Positions 1 through 9,368 of a DNA stretch of 64,000 nucleotides are shown in pieces. Each line of letters starts with the position of its first letter. The first letter of the stretch is position 1. The DNA is from Candidatus Villigracilis propinquus (lineage in GTDB: Bacteria; Chloroflexota; Anaerolineae; Anaerolineales; Villigracilaceae), in assembly GCA_016714565.1 (NCBI GenBank), contig JADKDM010000041.1:1-64000 (forward strand), given 5' to 3'. Position numbers and translations under genes: made by a program. The notes below the pieces were generated by a model. That model worked only from the letters and a program-made list of their open reading frames with translations. It made no database searches and was not told the DNA's origin.

Positions 1-1075
1 CATTATTGGTTTAAACGGGTCTCTGGAAATTGGCACCTACGGCAGGCTTTTGCCCCGCGTCGGGAAATATACTGCATTAGCGATCCGTGAGCGGGCAGCA
101 CCTGCTCAGAATTGATCAATGACATTCTTGACCTTTCCAAGATCGAAGCAGGTATACTGGACATCACGTATGAAACTGTAGACTTGAAAGCCGTATGCGA
201 TGCGTCCATCATGGTCAACAAATCTGCGCAGAAGAAGTTGCAGGTTTCGCTTCCGTCACGGATGAAATTCAAGCTATTAAGGCTGATAAACGTCGTCTCA
301 AGCAAATGATCGTCAATCTACTGAGCAATGCAGTCAAGTTTACGCCTCAATTCGGAAGTATGGGGTTGGAAATTCTGCCTGAAAATGACAATGCCATTCG
401 GTTTACAGTTTCGGGATACAGGTATTAGCGCCTCAGCAAGCCCGAAAATTGTTCAAGCCGTCTGGCCAGGTGGATAGTTCTCTCGCTAGGAAATTCGAAG
501 GGGCGGGCCTGGGGCTGGCGCTTGTCCGTCAATTGGCGAAAAACACAACGGCAGCGTCGGTGTGGAACGCGTACGCCCGGAAAGGCGACAGTACCACTTC
601 ATCGCCCGAAGCATCCTTTGCAGGGGTTTTTGCGGAGAGGGAAGAATCTATCGTATTCCCAACAGGCGCCTTGGAACAAAGTTCCGTTACGCCTTCATCC
701 GTCACGATTTTATTAGTGGAAGATAACCCAACGACCAAAATGATGATTACTAGCGATTGCTACGGTTTGAAGGGATTTAATCTGGTCATAGTTGAAAAAG
801 GACTGCAAGCTATGGAACAGGCGCTTGATACACCGAACCTCAGCGGGACGTCGTGTCTCATGGATGGGATCGAAGATCCGCCGCCTCCGGTCCGGAATTG
901 CTTAGGAAACGATCACGTCCGCCTCACGCCTGCGCCCGGCCTCCTTGCTCTAACAGCGCGCCGTGACTGGGCGCTGCCTCGAAGCAGGCGCCAGTGAATA
1001 CCTCGCAAAACCGTCAGCCTGAGAAACTGTTTGCCTGGTCTCCTTGTTGGAAGCACACGGGTATCAGCGGGCAAC
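1..1075 (+). pseudogene. Remnant of a hybrid sensor histidine kinase with receiver domain
   Basis: Homology continues across the region only if the reading frame is changed several times. The left edge starts just after a HisKA H-box (IIGLNGSLE), followed by INDILDLSKIEAG near 112-150, the N-box LKQMIVNLLSNAVKFTP near 297-350, the G-box GAGLGLALVRQLA near 503-541, and a receiver domain beginning ILLVEDNPTTKMM near 707. The receiver ends with GASEYLAKP near 985-1010 in yet another frame. The frame breaks, internal deletions and lost receiver motifs show a decayed gene; its first part lies outside the window. Some shifts could be assembly errors, but there are too many, with missing blocks, for that alone. 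Confidence 0.8.
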
Positions 1076-1182
1076 GAAGTGGCTTCGAGCGCGATTTGAT
1101 TGGAAGGCTTTCGCCTGCGGCTTAAAGGTTAACTTACGGGCTTGGGTGAGTTTATTACTGGAGAACGAATAAAATTTTTTAC

Positions 1183-1211
1183 TTGACATTCCTGGGTCTT
1201 ATACATATAAT
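1183..1211 (+). promoter_or_regulatory. Sigma-70-type promoter of tRNA-Asn
   Basis: A perfect -35 TTGACA (1183-1188) and perfect -10 TATAAT (1206-1211) are separated by 17 bp, immediately before the tRNA. This is the best consensus promoter in the window. Confidence 0.85.
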
Positions 1212-1222
1212 ATCGCTCGCGT

Positions 1223-1295
1223 TCCTGGCTAGCTCAATCGGCGGAGCGAGCGGCTGTTAACCGCTAGGTTCTGGGTTCAAATCCTAGGCCAGGGC
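1223..1295 (+). tRNA. tRNA-Asn (GTT anticodon)
   Basis: A cloverleaf can be folded by eye: acceptor stem TCCTGGC/GCCAGGG, D stem GCTC/GAGC, anticodon stem AGCGG/CCGCT around loop CTGTTAA with anticodon GTT at positions 34-36, and T arm CTGGG-TTCAAAT-CCTAG. CCA does not appear to be encoded in the standard register (the discriminator would be C followed by CAA), which is slightly unusual for tRNA-Asn. It has its own strong promoter and ends just before a hairpin terminator. Confidence 0.93.
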
Positions 1296-1302
1296 CAAAA
1301 AA

Positions 1303-1336
1303 AGACCTCCGAGTTCTTCAAGAACTCGGAGTCTTA
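1303..1336. terminator. Bidirectional hairpin terminator between tRNA-Asn and the lipoprotein gene
   Basis: The inverted repeat CTCCGAGTTCTT-C-AAGAACTCGGAG is preceded by an A run and followed by TCTTAATAAT, so it can serve the tRNA (plus) and the converging lipoprotein gene (minus). The same CTCCGAGTT stem recurs in the terminators at 22575 and 60793. Confidence 0.8.
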
Positions 1337-2129
1337 ATAATGAAATTAAAGCGCCACGGAATTTCCGCTGGACCGCCATACCCGTGTTTTTCCTGCACAT
1401 ACACCCGCCCATGTGATGGTTCCGCGCAGCCGCCCACATCGGTAAACGTAATGAATGGGACTCTGGAGCCAAGCGTATCAAAAACGATTTCGCCGTTTAA
1501 TACAAGTCCAGGTTTCCACAATGTAGGGGAACATGTTCTCGTCTTCATATTTGCCCGGGCTCACGAGCACCTCTGTCCATGTAACGGTGATTTCCGCTCC
1601 CTTGCGTTCTGCGGTTAGAACTGTGGTTGCTCCATAATATGGCGAAACAGGGATCGTATACCCATCGGGATACATCGGTTTGAGCGTGATTAAGTCACCC
1701 TGGGTTTCCACGAATTCTGAATTGACCCAGCAGCGTTGCGGTTCGTTTTCCACCAGCACCCAGCCATTTCCTGTGGCGCGTCCGATCAGCCTGAGCGGTG
1801 TGGTTCTATTGAACGCAATGAGATACAAATAATTAGCGCCCGGCCCATAACGGCAGACGAGTTTGTCCGCAGTGACTGTGGCTTTTAGAGAATCCACATA
1901 CGCGATCTGTGTAGGCGTTTCCGTTGGGATGGGGGTGAACGTCTCTGTAGGTGGGGGGGAGCGTTGGGGTAGCCGGCACTGCCGTAAATGTCGCAGTGGG
2001 GATAATTTCCTCGGTAACCGTAGCAGCCTCAATCTGAGGAAGAGCGGTGGAAGTCGCCGCAGGGGCGCAGGCTGCCAGGATCAACATCCCTGCAATAAGC
2101 ACCGGTAAATATTTTTTCATCTTAACCAT
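1318..2129 (-). CDS. SH3-like surface lipoprotein, frameshifted
   Basis: The start (MVKMKKYLPVLIAG) has a lipoprotein signal peptide with lipobox LAAC, then a Thr/Pro-rich linker (TPTLPP, PTETFTPIPTETPT) typical of Anaerolineae surface lipoproteins, then an SH3-like region (CRYGPGANYLYLI...GWVLVENEPQRCWV). Two breaks interrupt the frame: one at a G7 run near 1951-1960, one near 1525-1535, after which the C-terminus continues in a third frame to a stop at 1318. Both look like homopolymer indels, so the gene may be intact in the organism. The start overlaps the stop of the DsbA-like gene by a few bases, suggesting translational coupling. The molecular role is unknown. Confidence 0.7.
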
Positions 2130-2866
2130 TCTCTGTATTGAGATTGCCGTTCAAGGCATCTTCGATATATTGTTTCAATGCATGGAAAGGTTGTGCGCCT
2201 TCCACTTTGACTCCATTGATGAAGAGGGTCGGCGTCGCGTGGACTCCATCCGCCTCTGCCTGCGCCTTGTCCTGCTCCACCCGCCCTTTATATTTTTCTG
2301 CGCTCAAACAGGATTCAAACTCTGCCGCGTTCAGGTTCAACGCGTTCGCATATTGGATCAATTTGTCTTGCGTAAAATCGCCGACATTTTCGCCGGTCCA
2401 GTTGGTGAAGAGCGTATCGTGGAACTCCCAGAATTTTCCCTGATCACCCGCGCAATACGAGCCTTCTGCGGCAGTGAATAATTCCGGCCCAATGATCGGA
2501 TAGGCGCGATATTCAAAATACACCTTGCCCGTGTTTGACATATTCTGCGATCAATTGCGGTTCGGTCTCGCTCCAGAACTTAAGACAGAACGGACATTGA
2601 TAATCGCCATATTCCACAATGTAAACGGGCGCTTTCGGGTCGCCCATGGTATTGCTTTGTGTCACGTCACGCGGAAGTTCCTCCGCCACTTGAACATCGG
2701 TGGGGGAAAACTTTTGCACGATGTCCGGCCCGAGGATGATCAATGCGCCGATAAAAACAGCGGCGCACAGGAACACCACGCATCCGCCTGCGGCAAGCCA
2801 TATCACCCAATTGCGTTTCGGCTTTTCATCAATTACTGGTATGTTTGGAATTTGGTCTTCGATCAT
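2122..2866 (-). CDS. DsbA/thioredoxin-fold protein, membrane-anchored, frameshifted
   Basis: The N-terminus has one membrane segment (WVIWLAAGGCVVFLCAAVF, about residues 21-39), so the thioredoxin fold should lie outside the membrane. The active site is CPFC in YGDYQCPFCLKFW, followed by AEGSYCAGDQGKFWEFHDTLF and a cis-Pro region (HATPTLFINGVKVEG) typical of DsbA/BdbD-like oxidoreductases. The frame breaks once near 2530-2545 around AAACACGGG; removing one base joins YVK to TGKVYFEYR. It is co-transcribed with the overlapping lipoprotein gene and probably makes or isomerises disulfides in exported proteins. Confidence 0.8.
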
Positions 2867-3003
2867 CAGTCCTCCGGGAAAGCCAGATTGTACCGTGAAA
2901 TAATTATGATATTCTGGAGAGAACTATCAGGGGAAAGTGCGCGCGCCTTCAAGTTCTTAATCTAAAACTTAGGCAACTCCCACAAATGCAACCGTTTTTT
3001 CGT

Positions 3004-3019
3004 TATAATCCTTGTCATG
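3004..3019 (+). promoter_or_regulatory. TATAAT box 7 nt before the VanW-gene ATG (leaderless start)
   Basis: TATAAT at 3004-3009 is followed after 7 nt by the ATG at 3017, with no room for a ribosome-binding site. Transcription would begin at or next to the A of the ATG. Confidence 0.6.
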
Positions 3020-4890
3020 AATAGAGTAGCATCCAGGAATAATTTAATCAAACAGATCCTTGCCGCGCTCATTGGCGGATTTATTATCTTCTCGGCCATC
3101 GCCTTTGTGTGGATGATCGGTTATCAACTGGTGTATGCAGGGAAGATTTTCCCCGGCGTTTCTGTTGCAGGTGTGGACCTTTCCGGTCTTTCCCCAAATG
3201 ACGCCGCGTTGAAATTAAGCCAGACCCTTTCCTATCCCATTACTGGCAAAGTATTGTTCCGCGATGCAGAAAGAGTGTGGGTGGCGTCCCCTGCGGAGTT
3301 GGGCATGGTCTTCGACCCGTCTGCCAGCGCCCTCGCCGCGTATGACTTTGGGCGCAAAGGCGGCCCATTCTCCGCGTTGTCCGGCCAATCAGCGCTCGCG
3401 GCCTCGGCACAGATGTTGCACCTGTCGTCATCTTCGACCAGCGCGTGGCGTACAGCTATTTGCAAAATATCGGTTCACAGGTCAATCAAGCGGTTGTGGA
3501 AGCAAATCTCCATGTGGAAGGAACGAATGTAGTTTCGGAGCCAGGTCAATTGGGGCGGGCATTAAATCTCGATGCCACATTGGTCTATCTCGCCGGACAA
3601 TTACAATCCTTTCGAGATGGGGAAGTGCCGCTCGTCATTCAGGAGACTTCACCAAAATTATTGGATGTCTCTTCGCAAGCCGAAGCCGCCCGCCGTATTC
3701 TCAGCCAGCCGTTGACCATCACCGTCCCGAACTTCCGCGAAGGCGACCCCGGCCCGTGGACGTATGATGTCCCCATCGTTGCCAATATGCTCGCGGTTAA
3801 TATTGTGAATAACGCGGGCGCCGCTGAAATGCAGGTCGGGCTCGACCCAAATAGATTGCGCAGATCTCTGAAAGACCTGAAAATAATCGTCGATCAAAAC
3901 CCCGCCAATGCGCGATTCACTTTTAATGACGAAACAGGGCAGATCGAACCGATCTCCGCTTCCACGGTTGGCCGAGTCATGGATGTGGAAGCCAGCATCA
4001 CCGCGATCAACGCCGCCTTGCTGCGGGGCGAACATACCGTTGCCTTATCTGTCGCTGAACAAGCCCCCGCCGTGGCAGACACAGCCACCGGCGCAGATCT
4101 GGGCGTTACCCAACTCATCGCAGAGCAGACCACATATTTCTACGGCTCCAGTGAAGCGCGTATTCAAAACATCGTTGCCGCCGCAGAAAGATATCATGGC
4201 CTGCTCGTTGCCCCCGGCGAAACCTTCTCGATGGGAAATGAATTGGGTGACGTGAGCCTTGAAAATGGCTTTGCTGAAGCCCTCATCATTTATGGCGGAC
4301 GTACCATCAAAGGCGTGGGTGGGGGAGTGTGTCAGGTCAGCACCACCTTGTTCCGCACGGTGTTCTTTGCAGGCTTCCCTGTGGTGGAAAGATACTCACA
4401 CGCATATCGCGTCTCTTATTATGAAATGGATGCCAGCGGCTCCGTTGACCCCGATTTTGCCGGTTTGGATGCCACCGTCTACTTCCCGCTCGTCGATTTC
4501 AAATTCCTGAACGACACTTCCAATTGGCTGTTGATGGAAACCTACGTCAACGTCAGCGCCCGCACCATTACCTGGAAGATTTACTCCACCTCCGATGGCC
4601 GCAGCATTACCTGGGAAACCACCGGCCCCGCAAATGTCGTCCCGCCTCCACCCCCGCTTTTTGAAGAGAACCCTGAATTCAAAGTGAACCAGATCTCACA
4701 GGTCGATTACGCCGCCCAGGGTGCGGATGTAACCGTCAGCCGTACTGTTTGGCGCGGCGGGCAGGTCTATTTCTCAGACCAATTCATCACTCACTACGAA
4801 CCCTGGCAGGCCGTCTGCCAATATGGGCCGGGAACCGAAGACCCCGAAGATGCCGCTAGGAAAAACAAACTTTGCCAGTCAAGTAGCTAA
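3017..4890 (+). CDS. VanW family envelope protein with peptidoglycan-binding-like repeats, one frameshift
   Basis: An N-terminal membrane anchor (about residues 13-38) is followed by a PG_binding_4-like region (FPGVSVAGVDLSGLSPNDAA, LSYPITG), a second such region, and the VanW domain (GNELGDVSLENGF, GVGGGVCQVSTTLFR, VERYSHAYRVSYY). The VanW signature is in the strong GGGVCQVSTTL form. The reading frame changes once between about 3380 and 3415; continuity resumes with TDVAPVVIFDQRVAYSYL, so this is probably a sequencing indel rather than a real break. It is likely an extracytoplasmic cell-wall-associated protein. The biochemical role of VanW domains is not established. The start is a leaderless ATG. 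Confidence 0.82.
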
Positions 4891-4932
4891 TCTACCTGCA
4901 TGGTACAATCTTTCCCTGTAAAAGGAGACATT

Positions 4933-5151
4933 ATGGTCAGTACAGAATTGCTTGAAATTTTACGTTGCCCCCATTGTGTTCGCGAAAAGGAAGGCAACCT
5001 CGTTCTTCACAAAGATGCCTGGCTCATCTGCCAGGACTGTGGCCGCAAATACCCCATCGTGGATGACATCCCCGTCATGCTCATTGATGAAGGCGACAAG
5101 TGGGTCAATACCGCGCAGGATGCTCTCCCCGTCCCCCCGCCGGCAAAATAG
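4933..5151 (+). CDS. Trm112-family zinc-ribbon-like small protein
   Basis: This 72-residue protein (MVSTELLEILRCPHC...) has the Trm112/YcaR pattern: LLEILRCPHC near residues 5-14, a second CxxC (CQDCGRKYPI, residues 33-42) and the ending DDIPVMLIDE. The first CxxC (CPHC) and the second are both intact, suggesting a zinc ribbon, unlike many bacterial members. Family members are small partners that support methyltransferases or are of unknown function. AAAGGAGA at 4921-4928 is a good ribosome-binding site that fixes the start at 4933. It directly precedes a HEAT-repeat gene and probably shares its transcript. Confidence 0.88.
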   Translation: MVSTELLEILRCPHCVREKEGNLVLHKDAWLICQDCGRKYPIVDDIPVMLIDEGDKWVNTAQDALPVPPPAK

Positions 5152-5155
5152 AATA

Positions 5156-5719
5156 ATGAAAGAACTTCTGGCCGATCTAACCAGTGGCGATGATGAACGC
5201 GCCGAAAGATCGATCCCTGCAATTGCAAATTTGGGATTGGCGGTCATTCCTCCGCTGTTGGATTTGACCCGCTCAGAAGATTCAGATGTGCGCTGGTGGG
5301 CTGTGCGCGCTCTTGCCGCCTCGCCTCACACCCGGACCGTTGACCTGATTCCGCTCCTCAGCGACTCAGCGCCGGAAGTGCGTGCCGCTACCGCGCTCGC
5401 CTTGTGCAATCATCCCCATGAAGAAGCCGTGGACGCCTTGATCCACACCCTTTCAGATGAAGATGCTCTCACAGCGGGGTTGGCAGGAAATGCCCTCGTG
5501 AAAATTGGAAGCCCTTCGGTGCCGCCCCTGCTCAAAGTCATGGAAGAAGCGCCGACAGGCATCCGCATTGTAGTGTTACGCACCCTTTCCGAGATCCGCG
5601 ATCGTCGCGCTATTCCGGTGATGATGAAATGTCTCGGTGAAGAATCCGCTTTTTTGCAATACTGGGCTCAGGAAGGCCTGGAAAGACTTGGGCTCGACAT
5701 GGTATATATAAAGCCCTGA
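5156..5719 (+). CDS. HEAT-repeat (PBS-lyase-like) protein
   Basis: The 187-residue protein consists of about five HEAT/PBS-lyase repeats: PPLLDLTRSEDSDVRWWAVRAL, LIPLLSDSAPEVRAATALAL, ALIHTLSDEDALTAGLAGNAL, PPLLKVMEEAPTGIRIVVLR and MMKCLGEESAFLQYWAQEGL each follow the helix-turn-helix pattern with conserved D-V-R spacing. There is no signal peptide or enzyme motif, so it is a cytoplasmic scaffold or binding protein. The ATG at 5156 lies 4 nt after the Trm112-like stop, which fits a two-gene operon. Confidence 0.85.
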   Translation: MKELLADLTSGDDERAERSIPAIANLGLAVIPPLLDLTRSEDSDVRWWAVRALAASPHTRTVDLIPLLSDSAPEVRAATALALCNHPHEEAVDALIHTLSDEDALTAGLAGNALVKIGSPSVPPLLKVMEEAPTGIRIVVLRTLSEIRDRRAIPVMMKCLGEESAFLQYWAQEGLERLGLDMVYIKP

Positions 5720-5732
5720 GGGTTTTGAAAAA

Positions 5733-7199
5733 ATGAATAGATTTGAATTTTTGAAAAAATAAAATTTGGCCGCCCCACAGTGGGCGGGGTCATTTTTGGG
5801 TGGTGACTGCTGCATTGGCGGTTGGCGTCTTTGTGTTTGCGAATAACCTGACCCAGTGTTGGAATTTAACCCAACTGCCAGGCGTTGCTCCCGCCAAGTG
5901 CGGCCTCGCCGCTAGTGGCGGGGATCAACCCATCATCAATGCAGAGGTACCCCTCTGGCTGTCGAAGCGCTGCCCACAGCGCCTGTTGCCGCTCCCGAAG
6001 TTGCATTGCCGCCCGCCTGGGACGGCGCCAGCCGCATCAACATCCTTTTTATCGGTTTGGATGCGCGTGATATTGGGCAAAGCGGCCCGCCGCGCTCCGA
6101 CACGATGATGCTGGTGACCATTGACCCCATTGGCAAAACCGCCGGTATGTTATCCATTCCGCGTGATATGTGGGTAAACATTCCGGGTTTCGGGTACAGC
6201 CGTATTAATACCGCCTATTCCAGCGGAGAAGGCGCTCAATTGCCGGGTCTTGGCCCGGGGCTCGCCATGAAGACCGTCTCCCAGTTCATTGGCGTTCCCG
6301 TTGATTATTATTTGCAGGTTGACTTTACTGTGTTCGTGGACATGATGAACTGGATTGGTTGTATCCAGGTGAATCCCACCGAAGACATGGTGCTTGACCC
6401 CATCGGCAGTGGCACGGATAAAGTTGTGCTGACAACAGGGGGGACCCGCGAACTGTGCGAAGGTTGGAGAGTGCTGGCCTATGCCCGCAATCGCCACACT
6501 TCCGGCGGTGACTTTGACCGCGCCAAACGCCAGCAGGAAGTGGTGCTTGCCATCAAGGACAAGGTCTTTGACCCTGAAATTTTCCCCACCTTGATTGGCC
6601 AGGCTCCGCAAATGTATGCGGAACTCTCCTATGGCATTCATACCAATATGTCTTTTGAAGATGCCCTTAAACTGGCCGTGCTTGCCAAGGATATCCAATA
6701 CGAAAATATCAAGTCCGGCGTGATCGACACCACCATGGTTACATTTGATACGGTGACTTTGGGAGGCGAACCCGCGAGCATCATGAAACCGATCGCGGAC
6801 AAGATCCGCGTGCTGCGCGATGAGATATTCACTTCCTCTGGCGCGCTCAGCCCTCTGGCCGTTCCCTCTGGCAGTACGGATGTGAACGATATTACTCAAG
6901 CCATGCGCGACGAAGGCGCCCGCGTCCGCGTGATGGATGGAACCTTCACCGCAGGGCTGGATCAACGTGCGGGAACATTCTTCCAATCTTACGGCATGAA
7001 TGTCGTCGAACTCGCTCCGTCACCAGAGGCGTACAGCCAGACCGTTGTTGTGATTTATAAACCCGGGCTTTACACGATCAAGTGGATGCAAGGCGTTTTT
7101 GGCCTCTCCAATAGGCAGATCCGCTTCAGTCCCGACCCGAACTCCACGGTGGATGTTGAAATACGGCTCGGCTCAGATCTAGCTGGAAGCATTCCATAA
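5733..7199 (+). CDS. LytR-CpsA-Psr (LCP) family protein, N-terminus frameshifted
   Basis: From about 5950 the frame is open: SRINILFIGLDARD, GPPRSDTMMLVTIDP, AGMLSIPRDMWVNIPGFG, YSRINTAYSSG, and YARNRHTSGGDFDRAKRQQ are the LCP catalytic and polyprenyl-binding motifs, including the conserved Arg/Asp residues. A C-terminal LytR_C-like domain follows (VRVMDGTF...YGMNVVELAPS). The N-terminal membrane anchor (VVTAALAVGVFVFANNL) lies in another frame; shifts at an A6 run near 5754, at TTTTTGGG near 5795 and at CCCC near 5950 would join it to a start at 5733. LCP enzymes attach polyprenyl-linked glycopolymers to the envelope; this fits the other envelope genes nearby. Confidence 0.85.
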
Positions 7200-7209
7200 A
7201 ATTATTCAC

Positions 7210-7246
7210 AAAAAAATCCCCTTCGTAATGAAGGGGATTTTTTTGT
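7210..7246. terminator. Hairpin terminator, bidirectional
   Basis: AAAAAAATCCCCTTC-GTAAT-GAAGGGGATTTTTTT is a perfect stem with A and T runs on both sides, between the converging LCP and DUF4870 genes. Confidence 0.9.
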
Positions 7247-7680
7247 TTAACCGATCAGCGTGCTTCGCACCCAATCACCGATGAGCCAGTATTTGAAATC
7301 CTCACCCTGGTTGGTCATGATTCCCCCGTACGCTCCATACACCAGGGCAACCAAAGGCAGCAGCCCGAAACAACACGAGATCGGCAGGCAAACCAGCCCG
7401 GCAATTGGAATGAACTGACTCAACCCACCGACCAGCACAGCAAGCAGCAACCCTCCGAACGAACAAATTCCCTGCATGATGATGGCCTGCAATGAATGAT
7501 AGGCTACATACCGCGAACGGTCTTTATAGATCAAATAGATGGCGATCGGCACTCCGATCCCCATGAAAGCGGTAAAAGATTAAGCAGCACGCTGAAATGA
7601 GAGATCATTGCCCATTGTTTTTCCTCCGCCGGAGTCAATGGCTGGTTTTGCGGCGTTTGTTCGTTCATTTGCTGGTTCAT
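7247..7680 (-). CDS. DUF4870-type small membrane protein, frameshifted
   Basis: The C-terminal 105 residues (MGIGVPIAIYLIYKDRSRY..., FGGLLLAVLVGGLSQFIP, ISCCFGLLPLVALVYGAYGG) carry three hydrophobic segments with the DUF4870 pattern. The N-terminus is in another frame: from an ATG at 7680 it reads MNQQMNEQTPQNQPLTPAEE then KQWAMISHFSVLLN, the usual DUF4870 start. One shift near 7575-7585 joins them. AAGGAAGGAGAAACC before the ATG is a strong ribosome-binding site. Function unknown; a second member follows upstream in the same orientation. Confidence 0.78.
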
Positions 7681-7766
7681 GGTTTCTCCTTCCTTTGGTT
7701 AAGGAGAGTCTATCATAAGTGCGCTGGTGTGTTTAAACAGAATTGAGCGCTGCGTCTTTGTTAAAC

Positions 7767-7800
7767 AAAGAGACCCGCAGTTCACACTGCGGGTCTCTTT
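7767..7800. terminator. Hairpin terminator
   Basis: AAAGAGACCCGCAG-TTCACA-CTGCGGGTCTCTTT is a 14-bp perfect stem flanked by A and T runs, located after the minus-strand gene at 7817-8128. Confidence 0.88.
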
Positions 7801-7816
7801 GAAAAGCGGGGAAATG

Positions 7817-8128
7817 TTACGCCCAGCCCTGGTTGCGAATGAAATCGCTGATGAACGGAATCTTGATGTCCACGCCCTGATAAGCCTGATAGGCCCAGTA
7901 GAGCTGTGCAAATACAAGAATGGCGCCGCAGCCGAATGTGACGGTGGCGATGATGGAAATGGCCACGGTTACAGCAATGGATTGAACAGCGCTAAATTTG
8001 ACATAAGGACGGGCTTTCTTATCCTCCAGGACAAGAACGACAACGGCGATCACGGGGATGAGGTAGCTAAGCATCGCCCACAGTTTGTCGTCAGCGGTGA
8101 TTTCAGAATTGATTGGTTGTTGAGACAT
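7817..8128 (-). CDS. DUF4870-type small membrane protein
   Basis: The 103-residue protein begins MSQQPINSEITADDKLWAML, then has three hydrophobic segments (YLIPVIAVVVLVLE; SIAVTVAISIIATVTFGCGAI; AILVFAQLYWAYQAY). The pattern D-K-LWAMLSYL...YVKFSAVQS matches the DUF4870 start and the K-H/F-xxQ motif. It is a shorter paralogue of the adjacent protein. The neighbouring terminators suggest each is transcribed alone. Function is unknown. Confidence 0.8.
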   Translation of the reverse strand: MSQQPINSEITADDKLWAMLSYLIPVIAVVVLVLEDKKARPYVKFSAVQSIAVTVAISIIATVTFGCGAILVFAQLYWAYQAYQGVDIKIPFISDFIRNQGWA

Positions 8129-8285
8129 GATTTATTCCTCCGAATAAGTTAGATTTGATTTGCAGTATTTTACAGCCTTTCAACCCAAAACGCAAACCAA
8201 TCGCCTTCATACTTTAGTACCATGCAGTTACCATCATGTTAAAGGTGATTTGTCAGCAGTTAATACAATTTTCCACAAAAGGCAG

Positions 8286-8300
8286 TAAAATTTTCATATG
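8286..8300 (+). promoter_or_regulatory. TAAAAT box 6 nt before the fmt ATG (leaderless start)
   Basis: TAAAAT at 8286-8291 lies 6 nt before ATG 8298 and no Shine-Dalgarno sequence is present, consistent with leaderless transcription. No clear -35 is visible. Confidence 0.5.
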
Positions 8301-9218
8301 ACCATAAAAATTGTATTCATGGGTTCCCCCGATTTTTCATTATCTGCCCTGCGCCTGCTCGCTGAACAATATCAGGTCGTTGGTGTCGTCACCCAGCCAG
8401 ATCGTGCTTCAGGCCGCGGACGTGAACTGAAAGCGCCGCCTGTCAAAACCCTCGCACTTGAGTTGAACATCCCCGTCATTCAACCGGAGAAACTTCGCGA
8501 ACCCGAAGCCATGCAGCAACTCCGTGAATGGAACCCCGACCTCATTGTGGTCGCCGCATTCGGGCAGATCCTAAAGAAGGATGTGCTCGAACTTCCAAAG
8601 CATGGATGCATCAACATTCACGCTTCGATACTTCCACGCTGGCGCGGCGCGGCGCCCATCAATGCCGCCATCCTTGCAGGGGATGAGGAGACCGGCGTCA
8701 CCATCATGAAAATGGATGTGGGATTGGATACCGGTCCCATGTTGACGATGAAAAAGATCCGCATCAGGCGGGACGATACGGCTGGTTCTGTCCTTCAGGC
8801 ATTATCCACACTGGGAGCGAATCTCCTCATTGAAACCCTGCCCGATTATGTGTCCGGTGTATTGACACCGACTCCGCAGCCTGAGGAAGGCTCAACCTAC
8901 GCGCCCATGCTCAAGAAGCAGGATGGCTTGCTGGATTTCACCCAGTCCGCTGTTGAGTTGGAGCGGCGTGTGCGTGCGATGAATCCGTGGCCGGGGGCGT
9001 GGTTTGAGTGGAACGGGAACGTGCTCAAGGTGGCGCGGGCATCTGTCAGCGAAGCAAAAGGCTTGAGCATCGGCAGCAGGTTCACGGTCGAAGGAAGACC
9101 GGCGATCATGTCTGCGGATGGGGCATTGGTTCTGGATGAAGTCCAACCTGCTGGCAAGAAGGCAATGCCGGGGAAGTCTTTTCTATCCGGAGCGAGAGAT
9201 TGGGAAGCACATTTATGA
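8298..9218 (+). CDS. fmt: Methionyl-tRNA formyltransferase
   Basis: Fmt formylates initiator Met-tRNA using 10-formyl-tetrahydrofolate. The 306-residue length is normal. It contains the N-terminal fold (IKIVFMGSPDFSLSALRLL), the substrate loop PDRASGRGRELKAPPVK, and the catalytic formyltransferase signature HGCINIHASILPRWRGAAPI (near residues 108-127, with catalytic Asn and His), followed by GVTIMKMDVGLDTGPML. The C-terminal OB-like tRNA-binding domain starts near residue 210 (ELERRVRAMNPWPGAW). It is a single gene here, without the usual def neighbour. Confidence 0.97.
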   Translation: MTIKIVFMGSPDFSLSALRLLAEQYQVVGVVTQPDRASGRGRELKAPPVKTLALELNIPVIQPEKLREPEAMQQLREWNPDLIVVAAFGQILKKDVLELPKHGCINIHASILPRWRGAAPINAAILAGDEETGVTIMKMDVGLDTGPMLTMKKIRIRRDDTAGSVLQALSTLGANLLIETLPDYVSGVLTPTPQPEEGSTYAPMLKKQDGLLDFTQSAVELERRVRAMNPWPGAWFEWNGNVLKVARASVSEAKGLSIGSRFTVEGRPAIMSADGALVLDEVQPAGKKAMPGKSFLSGARDWEAHL

Positions 9219-9368
9219 GGGATATTCCGATTGGTTGTACAATGTATTCATGGGAAACAACCAAAGACATTGGTTTGAGAATTAGGTGCCAGGAAAAAAA
9301 TTGACAGAGGCTGGGAATCCGTTGTCAAAACAGAAATTACAACCGCGAACATTATAAGGAGAATAAAC

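Noticed and set aside
1..1075. Functional hybrid histidine kinase
   Set aside because: Several frame changes and missing receiver residues cannot be cured by one or two indels.
6150..6986. Long minus-strand open frame opposite the LCP gene
   Set aside because: It is the reverse-strand shadow of a conserved gene and shows no protein motif. Similar long shadows at 9810-10679, 16807-17409, 17461-18639, 23382-24194, 41186-42292 and 59290-60219 were rejected for the same reason.
7247..8128. Holin or toxin pair
   Set aside because: Both proteins fit the DUF4870 membrane family and no phage or antitoxin gene is near.
9301..9360. katG promoter with -35 TTGACA at 9301
   Set aside because: No -10 at acceptable spacing follows, and no clear PerR or Fur box could be recognised, so no promoter was called.
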